DNA of 64,000 nt from CAVQJU01 sp963729215 (GTDB lineage: Bacteria; Acidobacteriota; Vicinamibacteria; Vicinamibacterales; CAVVIG01), in NCBI GenBank assembly GCA_963729215.1, contig CAVSND010000016.1:124001-188000 (forward strand), given 5' to 3'. The notes beneath the pieces are model-generated. The model saw nothing but the letters and a program-made list of their open reading frames with translations, did not search any database and was not told the DNA's origin. Position 1 is the first letter of the stretch, and the number at the start of each line of letters is the position of its first letter. Made by a program: the position numbers and the translations under genes. Below, one piece after another: positions 1-8,362 of the stretch.

Positions 1-1383
1 GCGCAATCCGGCCTGCAGATTCCCGCGGCCCATGGATCGCGGCTCCCGGTGTTCCAGACGGTATTCGCCGATATCGGCGACGAGCAATCGATCGACGCCA
101 GCCTGAGCACTTTCTCGGCGCACATCACGAACATGGCCGGCATGGATCGCGACCTGCAGACTCCGGCGCTCGTCCTGCTCGATGAAATCGGTTCGGGAAC
201 CGATCCGATCGAAGGTGGCGCGCTCGGCGTGGCCATCGTCGATCACTTGCGGCGGCGAGGCGCCACGCTCATCGCCACGAGCCACTACGACGCGCTCAAG
301 ACCTATGCGTCGACGACGGATGGGGTCACGAGCGCGGCGTTTGGCTTCGATGCCGAAACGTTCGCGCCAACGTACCAGCTGCAATATGGAACGCCGGGCC
401 GCAGCCTGGCGCTCGAGATCGCCGCGCGGATCGGCCTCAACGCGTCGATCATCGCGGCGGCGCGGCAAAACCTCAGCGCGCGAGAAGCACAGCTGGCCGA
501 GCACCTGGCGAAAATCGACAAGGACATGCGCGCGCTCGAACACGAACAGCGCCTTGCCGCCCGCGAGCGCGAAACGCTGGGAGCTGCCGAAGCCAGGATG
601 CGCGAACGGGACGAGGCCCTGCGGCAGCGCGAGGAGACGTATCGCCGGCGGCTCAACGAGCAGCTCGAGGCCGAGGTGAGGCAGGCCCGGCGTGCGATCG
701 ACGAGGTCATCGCCGACCTGAAGGCCAGGAGCGACCTCGCCACCCAGGAAGCGCCGAGGCCGACGCTCACCACGGGCGACACGGGCGCCCTGCGTGCTGA
801 AGCGCGCCAGGCGGTCGACTCCGTCGTCAGGAAATTCGTGGAACCCGCGAGCCAGCCCTCACGGGTTGAACCCGCTGGCAATACTCCCGTGATTGGAGAC
901 CGTGTGGTCGTCGGCGGCCTCGGGCTCGAGGCGATCGTGACATCGGTCCATGACGGAACGGCGGACCTCGACGTGCGGGGCAAACGCATGCGGGCCGCCG
1001 TTCGCGATCTTCGAGTGCTCGCCGGCCCGGCGGGGACAGCCCGATCGAGCGTGACCGTTCGGGTCGAGCTCCAGCCGCGCGACGGCATGGCCGTGGATCT
1101 GAACGTGGTCGGCTGTACGGTTGACGAAGCCATTACGCGGGCCGAACGGTTTCTCGACGAGTCGTTGCTGACAGATCAGCGCACAGTGCGACTGATCCAT
1201 GGGTACGGGACGGGCCAGCTCAAGCGCGCGCTGGCCGGGTTCCTGCAACAGCATCCGCTCGTCATGCGGTTCGGCGCCGCACCGCCCGATCAGGGCGGCG
1301 GGGGCGTCACGGTGGTGGAGCTTAAAAGACTGAATGGTGAATTTGGTCATCTGGTCATCTCGTCATCTTGGTCATTCGATTGA
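1..1383 (+). CDS. mutS2: MutS2-type ATPase/endonuclease, 5'-truncated by the window
   Basis: The frame is open from the first base, so only the C-terminal 460 or so residues are present. It holds the end of the MutS ATPase domain: a segment reading LPVFQTVFADIGDEQSI and a Walker B stretch VLLDEIGSGTDP near position 180. The Walker A loop lies upstream of the window. A long charged coiled coil (about 430-840) follows, then a C-terminal Smr domain (about 1080-1320) with the HGYGTGQLK motif. The family suppresses recombination or rescues collided ribosomes; which role applies here cannot be told. The last 18 or so residues after the usual VVEL end are encoded by GGTCATCT repeats and look like an acquired tail. 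dnaG follows in the same direction. Confidence 0.93.
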   Translation, partial: AQSGLQIPAAHGSRLPVFQTVFADIGDEQSIDASLSTFSAHITNMAGMDRDLQTPALVLLDEIGSGTDPIEGGALGVAIVDHLRRRGATLIATSHYDALKTYASTTDGVTSAAFGFDAETFAPTYQLQYGTPGRSLALEIAARIGLNASIIAAARQNLSAREAQLAEHLAKIDKDMRALEHEQRLAARERETLGAAEARMRERDEALRQREETYRRRLNEQLEAEVRQARRAIDEVIADLKARSDLATQEAPRPTLTTGDTGALRAEARQAVDSVVRKFVEPASQPSRVEPAGNTPVIGDRVVVGGLGLEAIVTSVHDGTADLDVRGKRMRAAVRDLRVLAGPAGTARSSVTVRVELQPRDGMAVDLNVVGCTVDEAITRAERFLDESLLTDQRTVRLIHGYGTGQLKRALAGFLQQHPLVMRFGAAPPDQGGGGVTVVELKRLNGEFGHLVISSSWSFD

Positions 1384-1432
1384 TTCAATTGATCAGAAAT
1401 GACCAGATGACCAGATGACCAGATGACCAGAT
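1344..1432. repeat. GGTCATCT / AGATGACC 8-mer repeats in inverted arrangement
   Basis: Degenerate copies of GGTCATCT run through the last codons of mutS2 (about 1344-1376). After a short centre containing GATTGATTCAATTGATC come four tandem copies of the reverse complement (ATGACCAG, about 1399-1430). The two arms could form a long hairpin between mutS2 and dnaG. The same unit recurs at 63430-63470 behind hpnD, again at the 3' end of a gene. There is no transposase or integrase nearby. Confidence 0.8.
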
Positions 1433-1437
1433 TCGTT

Positions 1438-3222
1438 ATGGGGTTGTTTCCTCAGACTTTCATCGACGACCTCCGCCTGCAGGCGAACATCCTGCAGGTT
1501 GTGCAGGAGTACGTCCCGCTCAAGAAGGTGGGCCGGACGTACAAGGGGCTGTGTCCGTTCCACTCGGAGAAGACACCTTCCTTTCACGTGGATCCGGAAA
1601 AGGGCTTCTTTCACTGTTTCGGGTGCAGCCTTGGGGGCGACGTCTTCAAGTTTCTCGAGCTTCACGAAAAGCTCGGCTTTCAGGACGCCGTCCGCATGCT
1701 TGCCCAGAAGGTGGGCCTCGCCCTGCCCGAGCAAAGCGAGGGCAGCGGAGACGACGCAAGCCGCCGCGACGCCGGCATGCGGGAGGCCCTCCTGAAGGCC
1801 CACGAAATCGCAGCCGCGTACTTCAAGGAACAGCTGGCGGGCCCCGCAGGAGGGCGCGCGCGACAGCAGCTCGCCGATCGCCAGGTCCCGCAGGCCACGA
1901 TCGACGAACTCGGACTGGGGTTCGCCCCGCAATCGCGCGAGGGGCTCAAGAGCCGGCTGCTGGCCCAGGGTTTCACGCAGAGCGTCCTTCTCCAGAGCGG
2001 TTTGATTGTCCAGCGCGATACCGGAGACGTCGTCGATCGCTTCCGCAATCGCCTCATGGTGCCGATCTGCCGCGACACCGGGTCGGTTATTGCATTCGGC
2101 GGACGCGCGATGGATGCGGGCCAGGTGCCGAAATACCTGAACTCTCCAGAGACGGCGATTTACTCGAAGGGACGGACGCTGTACGGCCTGAACTTCTCTA
2201 AGGGTGCGATCAGAAAGCTGGGGTTCGCTGTCCTGGTGGAGGGATATTTCGACTTCGCCCAGGTGTTCCGCACCGATGCGGCGCCGGCGGTGGCCTCGTG
2301 CGGCACGGCGCTGACCCCTCAACAGGCCCAGCTGCTGCGGCGGTTCACCACGAAGATCGTGCTCAGTTTCGATCCCGATGCCGCGGGGCAGGGCGCGGCT
2401 GTCCGCTCCTGCGAGTTGCTCGTCGCCGAGGGTTTCGACGTCAACGTCGTCACCCTCGACAAGGGCGAGGACCCGGACACCTTTATCCGGCATAAAGGCG
2501 CCGCGCAATACCGTGAACGGCTGCGAAGCTCGCGGCCTTACCTCGAGTATTTGATCGATCAGGCAGCCATAGGCCTCGACTTCGCGCACGACGAGAACCG
2601 GCGTCAGTTTCTCGGCAAAATGCTGACCGTCGCGGCCCGAATCCCCGACGCCGCGGCGAGGGATCAGTTCGCCGATCGCATCGCGCACAAGGCGCGGATT
2701 ACAGAAGACGTCGTGCGGGCCGAGATTCGCAAGGCCGCGGTCAACCGCCGGACAACCATCACGGCGAGGGATCTGCCGGGCGGAGGCCAGTTGAAACCGG
2801 CCGAAAGAGGCCTGATTTGGGGGCTCTTTCACAAGACGAAGGAGGCCCGGGCGGCCCTTGACGCACTGGAGTCGGACGACCTGGATCAGCTGGCCGGGCG
2901 GGAGGTATTCGAGCTGGCCCGGTCCCTGCACGACCAGCCGGCGGATCTTCTACCTTCCGAGCTGTTGCGGCGTCTAAGTACAATGAGCGCCCAGCTTGTC
3001 ACGGGCATCGCCGGCGAGGACGCCTCCCCCGTGACTGGCCCTGGAGATCTGACAGAATGCGCCCGCATCCTCAAACGGCTGCGCTGCGAACGCGAACGTG
3101 CCGCGCTCCAGCGCGAGATCGACCGGCTCCAGGGCCTGGGGCTGGGCACACATGGTGACGAAATCAACCTGCTCCTGAATCAAAAGCGCACGCTTGCGCA
3201 GCGTATCGAAGAACTGACGTAG
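1438..3222 (+). CDS. dnaG: DNA primase DnaG
   Basis: This is the primase that lays RNA primers at the replication fork together with the DnaB helicase. The N-terminal CHC2 zinc finger is visible, with Cys39, His42, Cys60 and Cys63 counted from ATG 1438. It is followed by the primase core with a TOPRIM signature (VEGYFDFAQ, then SFDPDAAGQ) and a helical C-terminal helicase-binding region. At about 594 residues it is normal length. ATG 1438 is preferred because the protein then begins GLFPQTFIDDLR as in relatives. ATG 1423 in the same frame lies inside the 8-mer repeat; neither has a good ribosome binding site. rpoD follows 16 bases later, the classic macromolecular-synthesis pairing, here without rpsU. 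Confidence 0.96.
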   Translation: MGLFPQTFIDDLRLQANILQVVQEYVPLKKVGRTYKGLCPFHSEKTPSFHVDPEKGFFHCFGCSLGGDVFKFLELHEKLGFQDAVRMLAQKVGLALPEQSEGSGDDASRRDAGMREALLKAHEIAAAYFKEQLAGPAGGRARQQLADRQVPQATIDELGLGFAPQSREGLKSRLLAQGFTQSVLLQSGLIVQRDTGDVVDRFRNRLMVPICRDTGSVIAFGGRAMDAGQVPKYLNSPETAIYSKGRTLYGLNFSKGAIRKLGFAVLVEGYFDFAQVFRTDAAPAVASCGTALTPQQAQLLRRFTTKIVLSFDPDAAGQGAAVRSCELLVAEGFDVNVVTLDKGEDPDTFIRHKGAAQYRERLRSSRPYLEYLIDQAAIGLDFAHDENRRQFLGKMLTVAARIPDAAARDQFADRIAHKARITEDVVRAEIRKAAVNRRTTITARDLPGGGQLKPAERGLIWGLFHKTKEARAALDALESDDLDQLAGREVFELARSLHDQPADLLPSELLRRLSTMSAQLVTGIAGEDASPVTGPGDLTECARILKRLRCERERAALQREIDRLQGLGLGTHGDEINLLLNQKRTLAQRIEELT

Positions 3223-3238
3223 CCAGAGGAGAGATCTT

Positions 3239-4954
<1,716 letters not shown>

Positions 4955-4971
4955 TGATTGGCAGACTGCGG

Positions 4972-5001
4972 GCTGCGGACTGGCGACTGCCGACCGCAGC
5001 C
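4972..5001 (+). terminator. Possible hairpin behind rpoD
   Basis: GGCTGCGG at 4972-4979 pairs perfectly with CCGCAGCC at 4994-5001 across a 15-base loop, 17 bases after the rpoD stop. No T-run follows, so this is at best a weak or factor-assisted terminator. It could also be a boundary repeat like those elsewhere in the window, since GACTG-type words recur here. Confidence 0.35.
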
Positions 5002-5016
5002 TGTAGACTGTGGGAC

Positions 5017-5089
5017 GGGCCCATAGCTCAATGGTTAGAGCCGCCGGCTCATAACCGGCTCGTTCCAGGTTCGAGTCCTGGTGGGCCCA
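5017..5089 (+). tRNA. tRNA with CAT anticodon (elongator Met or lysidine-modified Ile2)
   Basis: A 73-base cloverleaf folds completely. The acceptor stem is GGGCCCA with TGGGCCC and discriminator A, the D arm is GCTC/GAGC, and the anticodon stem is GCCGG/CCGGC around loop CTCATAA. The T arm is CCAGG/CCTGG with loop TTCGAGT. It is not initiator tRNA: base 1 pairs with base 72 and the anticodon stem lacks three stacked G-C pairs next to the loop. Elongator Met and Ile2 cannot be separated with certainty by eye. The 3' CCA is not encoded, so CCA-adding enzyme is needed. A terminator follows at 5215. Confidence 0.93.
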
Positions 5090-5214
5090 TCTTCGCTCAC
5101 TCGCGCGAGCTTCGGTGGGCAAGCCCAGTCGAAGGTGTCGCGCTGAAGCGCGCAGCGCGAAGGCGGACAAGATCAACCATGCGACCGCAACATTCCAGGA
5201 CGACAGGAGTCAAC

Positions 5215-5248
5215 AAAGCCCCGGTGCTCACGCGCCGGGGCTTTTTTT
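5215..5248 (+). terminator. Strong rho-independent terminator
   Basis: AAAGCCCCGG and CCGGGGCTTT form a 10-pair GC-rich stem around a loop of about 10 bases, followed directly by seven Ts. It ends transcription from the rpoD/tRNA side. The T-run stops only five bases before the ATG of the next gene at 5253, so the hairpin occupies the whole translation-initiation region of that gene. Confidence 0.88.
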
Positions 5249-5252
5249 GTTT

Positions 5253-6011
5253 ATGAACGCTGATCTCGAAAACATCATCGCGCTTCAGGGTCTCGACTCC
5301 GCCGCCCAGGCCGCCGAACGCCGGCTTGCCGAAGAGCCGGAGCGCGAGCGGGTGCTCGAGGCGAGGCTGACCGCGGCCCGCGACGCGGTCGCGCTCGCCA
5401 AGGAACGGCTGGCTGAGAGTCAGAATGCCCGGAGGAACGTGGAGAAGGACGTCGCGCTCCACCAGGGCCGCCTGTCCAAGTTCCGCGAACAGGCGATGGC
5501 CGTCAAGACCAACCAGGAGTACCACGCCGTCCAGAAGGAAATCGACTTCGCGCAGACGGAGATGAAGGCCGCGGAGGACAAGGTCCTGGAACGGATGCTG
5601 GAAGCCGACGACCTCACGGCCGCCGTGAAGAAGGCGGAAGCGGAACTCGCGTCGGAAACGAAGAAGGTGGACGCCGACCGCAAGACGACGGCCGCGGAAC
5701 TCGCTGAGCTGCGAACGTCGCTCGAGCACATTCGCGGGGAGCGGACAAAAGTGGTCGGCTCGTTGAGTCCTCAGGTGATGAGCACTTTCGAGAAGGTCGC
5801 TCAGCGGCGCAACGGCGTGGCCGTCGCGGAAGCGCGCGACGGGATCTGCACCATTTGCCACGTGCGGCTGCGCCCGCAGATTTTCAACACCGTGCGGCGC
5901 AACGATCAGATCGTGCAGTGCGACAGCTGCAACCGTATCCTGTTCTTCGTGCCCACGCCCGCGCCGCCCGCCGCCGAGGCGCCCGCCGACCTGCCTCAAA
6001 CCCCGGGTTAG
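5253..6011 (+). CDS. COG1579-type coiled-coil protein with C4 zinc ribbon
   Basis: A 252-residue protein made of a long antiparallel coiled coil (about residues 5-180, rich in Glu, Arg, Lys and Ala). A C-terminal zinc ribbon follows with two CxxC pairs near residues 199/202 and 222/225 (ICTICHVRLR and QCDSCNRILFF). It ends in a short Ala/Pro tail. The architecture is that of the conserved zf-RING_7/DUF164 family, often adjacent to RNase H genes as here. The function is not firmly known; nucleic-acid binding is assumed for the ribbon. ATG 5253 is chosen because MNADLENIIALQGLD matches the usual family start. The terminator stem lies immediately upstream and no ribosome binding site is visible. 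Confidence 0.85.
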   Translation: MNADLENIIALQGLDSAAQAAERRLAEEPERERVLEARLTAARDAVALAKERLAESQNARRNVEKDVALHQGRLSKFREQAMAVKTNQEYHAVQKEIDFAQTEMKAAEDKVLERMLEADDLTAAVKKAEAELASETKKVDADRKTTAAELAELRTSLEHIRGERTKVVGSLSPQVMSTFEKVAQRRNGVAVAEARDGICTICHVRLRPQIFNTVRRNDQIVQCDSCNRILFFVPTPAPPAAEAPADLPQTPG

Positions 6012-6040
6012 ACTTGTATCGAGAAAACCCGGAGTTCGCT

Positions 6041-6098
6041 GAACCCAGAACCTCTCGAACCTCTTGAACCTCTCGAACCTCTCGAACCTCTCGAACCC
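6041..6098 (+). repeat. Tandem 9-mer ACCTCTCGA repeat
   Basis: About six near-identical copies of ACCTCTCGA (variants ACCTCTTGA and ACCCAGA-A) fill the gap between the zinc-ribbon gene and ribonuclease HI. They run up to the TTG start codon and weakly into the first codons (GAAAACCTTGGAACCTC). The unit is 9 bp, three codons, so it would not disturb a reading frame. Confidence 0.8.
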
Positions 6099-6530
6099 TT
6101 GAAAACCTTGGAACCTCTAGTCGCCTACATCGACGGCGGCGCGCGCGGTAACCCGGGCCCGGCCGGCTTCGGCGTGCGCATCGAAGAAGCCGGCGGCGCG
6201 CTTGTCGAGGAGTTTCACGAATCGATTGGCGTGGCCACCAACAACGTCGCGGAGTACCGTGCCCTGCTCGCCGCGCTGGAATGGGCGAAGACGCACGGTT
6301 GCCGGCAGCTTCTGGTCCGCTCCGACTCGCTGCTGCTCGTTCAGCAGATGCTCGGCAACTACAAGGTGAAGAACGCCGGACTGCAGCCGCTGCATGCGAG
6401 GGCGCGTCTGCTCGCGCACGAAATCGGGCGCGTGACCTTCGAGCACGTGGGCCGCGCGTTGAACGCCCACGCCGATCGACTCGCAAACGCCGCCATGGAC
6501 CAGGCCCAGGCGGACAAGCCTCTTCCCTAA
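6099..6530 (+). CDS. rnhA: Ribonuclease HI
   Basis: Cleaves the RNA strand of RNA-DNA hybrids, removing Okazaki primers and R-loops. The 143-residue protein shows the four acidic catalytic positions of the fold: Asp12 in YIDGGARGNPGP, Glu52 in AEYRALL, Asp76 in VRSDSLL, and Asp126 with His124 in NAHADRLAN. It belongs to the short type that lacks the basic protrusion of the E. coli enzyme. The TTG start at 6099 sits at the end of the 9-mer repeat; ATG codons further in would remove the first beta strand. It is convergent with pgeF, leaving only 10 bases between the two genes. Confidence 0.93.
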   Translation: MKTLEPLVAYIDGGARGNPGPAGFGVRIEEAGGALVEEFHESIGVATNNVAEYRALLAALEWAKTHGCRQLLVRSDSLLLVQQMLGNYKVKNAGLQPLHARARLLAHEIGRVTFEHVGRALNAHADRLANAAMDQAQADKPLP

Positions 6531-6540
6531 GTCTCCGAAA

Positions 6541-7403
6541 TCAGGCGTGTTGAGGACGGATGGCCGCCGCCATTCGTCCCGCGGGCGTACCGTCACGCCG
6601 GTACGAGCAGAGCACGTCCGGATGGCTCGCCGTGCACAGACCGCTCACGAATACATGCCCGTCCTGAACACCGGCCGAGATGAGCTGATCACGCGCTGAC
6701 CGACCGGCGTCAAAGAACCAGTGATCCTTCCGGCGGACCGCCGGAAGGGCGGCCATGGCCGGATTGTTCGCCGAAGCGACAGGTTCACTGTTGAACCAGG
6801 CCTCGAGTTGCCCGGCGTCGAACGCGGCGCGTTCGAATCGGGTCCGGACGTCCGGACCAACTTCATAGCAGCAGGACGCGATTGCCGGTCCGATCGCCAC
6901 GATCAGATCCTCTGCGCGCGTGCCGAAGTCACGGGCCATGCGCTCGACGGCGGTCACCGGGGCATGCTCCGCGAGTCCTCTCCACCCGGCGTGCACGGCC
7001 GCCACGACACCGCGCCGCGGATCGGCCATCAGGATTGGTACGCAGTCGGCGGTTTGAATGGCGAGCGCCAGCGCCGGAAACGTCGCTGACCACGATATCC
7101 GCCTCCGGCTGCACGCCGTCCTCTGGAGCCGACTCGCCGCGACGATGGGTCACGACCGTCGTGCCGTGGACTTGCTTCAGGCGCGCGAGCCTCGACGCAT
7201 CGACGTCCATCGCCTCGGCTACCTCGGCCCAGGGGTCTCCGTCTTTCGAGACGGAGCCGCGCGGTGATGCCGCGCCGAGCTGCCACACCCGTGTGGTAAA
7301 GAGATGAGGAGCACAACGCTTGCAGCGCAAGGCACCTCAGGGCCGGGCCGGCTGGAAGTTGCACCCATTCGAAACCATCGCTAGTCTTGGGTAACGTGAA
7401 CAT
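6541..7403 (-). CDS. pgeF: PgeF/YfiH-type polyphenol oxidase (laccase domain), two frame breaks
   Basis: The family (DUF152) is linked to peptidoglycan-editing amidase activity and purine nucleoside phosphorylase activity. Three consecutive frames are needed. The N-terminal part GFEWVQLPAGPALRCLALQA reads from about 7403. The middle, APHLFTTRVWQLG through LKQVHGTTVV to EADIVVSDV, lies in a second frame from about 7312. The last, ALALAIQTADCVPILMADP through VHAGWRGL and ASCCYEVGP to GLCTASHPDVLCSYRRDG, lies in a third from about 7085 to 6541. Each junction is mended by removing one base, giving 286 residues, a normal length. The zinc-site residues are kept (His in QVHG, Cys in TADCVP, His in HAGWRG). 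Sequencing error is more likely than decay. Confidence 0.82.
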
Positions 7404-7776
7404 CATCGGGTTAGGGATCGACGCGACGGATATCCCCCGGATCGTCGAGACTATCAAACGATATGGCGAACGCTTCACCCATCGTATCTTCACCGAGGGT
7501 GAGGTGGCCTACTGTATGCGGCGGCGGGAACCGGCCATCCATTTCGCGGGACGGTTCGCCGCGAAAGAAGCCACCATGAAGGCCCTTGGCACGGGTCATT
7601 CGCAGGGCGTGCTGTGGCGAGACGTCGAAGTCGTGCGCCGGGGCGGCCCTCCGCAACTGCGGTTGCACGGCGGGGCCGCGCGGCGATTCGAAGCCATCGG
7701 CGGCCGATCTTCGCTGCTGACCATCACGCACTCGGACGCGCTCGCGCTCGCCCAGGTCCTCATCCTCGGCGGCTGA
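7396..7776 (+). CDS. acpS: Holo-[acyl-carrier-protein] synthase AcpS
   Basis: Transfers the 4'-phosphopantetheine arm of coenzyme A to the serine of acyl carrier protein. The 126-residue protein has the two metal-binding signatures: Asp9 in GLGIDATDI and Glu58 in RFAAKEATMKAL. It has the usual short AcpS length. GTG 7396 is chosen because it gives the family start NIIGLGIDATD; TTG 7387 is an in-frame alternative. The start region overlaps the 5' end of the divergent pgeF by a few bases. A TAGTCT hexamer eight bases upstream could be a -10 element. Confidence 0.92.
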   Translation: MNIIGLGIDATDIPRIVETIKRYGERFTHRIFTEGEVAYCMRRREPAIHFAGRFAAKEATMKALGTGHSQGVLWRDVEVVRRGGPPQLRLHGGAARRFEAIGGRSSLLTITHSDALALAQVLILGG

Positions 7777-7945
7777 CCGCAACCCCGGTTACGTTCCGGG
7801 CGATTGCGCATCCCGCCCTCGCCGCGTCCGCGATTTCATCGACGCTATCAGCCGTTCGCGCAGCAACTTACGTGCACGAGACGGAATACAGTCATCCGGC
7901 ACGCGCCTTGATGGAACACCGGTCAATCACTGAAAGGAGAGCCCA

Positions 7946-8257
7946 GTGTTGACCGTCAAGATTACGCCAAACGATCGAGGCAACCCGCCTGGCAAGCTCG
8001 CGGATGCCGAGCTCCATTTCACCGAGGGGCCTCTCGATGGACTCAAGTTGATCGGCTTCTCAATCTGGGAGGCTCGCCGCGGCGGAGGCGCCGGTCGAAA
8101 CGTCACGTTTCCTGCGCGGCAGTACAGCGTCAACGGCGAGCGACGGAGCTTCGCGCTATTGCGTCCGGTCGCCGACGCCACGGCACAGGCCCGGATCCGC
8201 GAGCTGATTCTCGACGCGTACGCGGATTTCGAAGCGGCGGCGGCCGTCGCGAGCTGA
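7946..8257 (+). CDS. Small protein with SpoVG-like pattern, function unknown
   Basis: A 103-residue protein with a clear AAGGAGA ribosome binding site at 7934-7940 before GTG 7946 (TTG 7949 is a possible alternative). No named family is recognised with certainty. The order of conserved features resembles SpoVG. An N-terminal beta strand VKITPND comes first, then LADAELHF, LIGFSIWE, a glycine turn with VTFPARQY, SFALLRP, and a C-terminal helix RIRELILDAYADFE. SpoVG proteins are small nucleic-acid-binding regulators; that role here is inference from pattern only. There are no membrane segments. The 169-base gap before it holds no other gene. Confidence 0.75.
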   Translation: MLTVKITPNDRGNPPGKLADAELHFTEGPLDGLKLIGFSIWEARRGGGAGRNVTFPARQYSVNGERRSFALLRPVADATAQARIRELILDAYADFEAAAAVAS

Positions 8258-8330
8258 CGCGAAAGCGGAGACTGCGCGTTTGGCGGGACAGTGACTGGCG
8301 TGGCGATCCGATCGGCAGCCCGACCGCGAG

Positions 8331-8362
8331 ATCGCCGAATCGCCCGATCACCCAATCACGGG
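8331..8362. repeat. Tandem 8-mer ATCRCCCR repeat at a gene 3' end
   Basis: Four tandem 8-base units (ATCGCCGA, ATCGCCCG, ATCACCCA, ATCACGGG) overlap the last codons and stop of the minus-strand radical SAM gene, whose final residues PVIG are encoded inside the repeat. This repeats the pattern seen at mutS2 and hpnD, with a different unit. Confidence 0.6.

Noticed and set aside
1344..1432. CRISPR-like array
   Set aside because: Units are 8 bp and directly tandem, with no spacers and no cas genes.
6541..7403. Programmed ribosomal frameshifting in pgeF, ftsI, the permease and thiI
   Set aside because: The six sites share no slippery heptamer or common motif, and these families are not known to use frameshifting.
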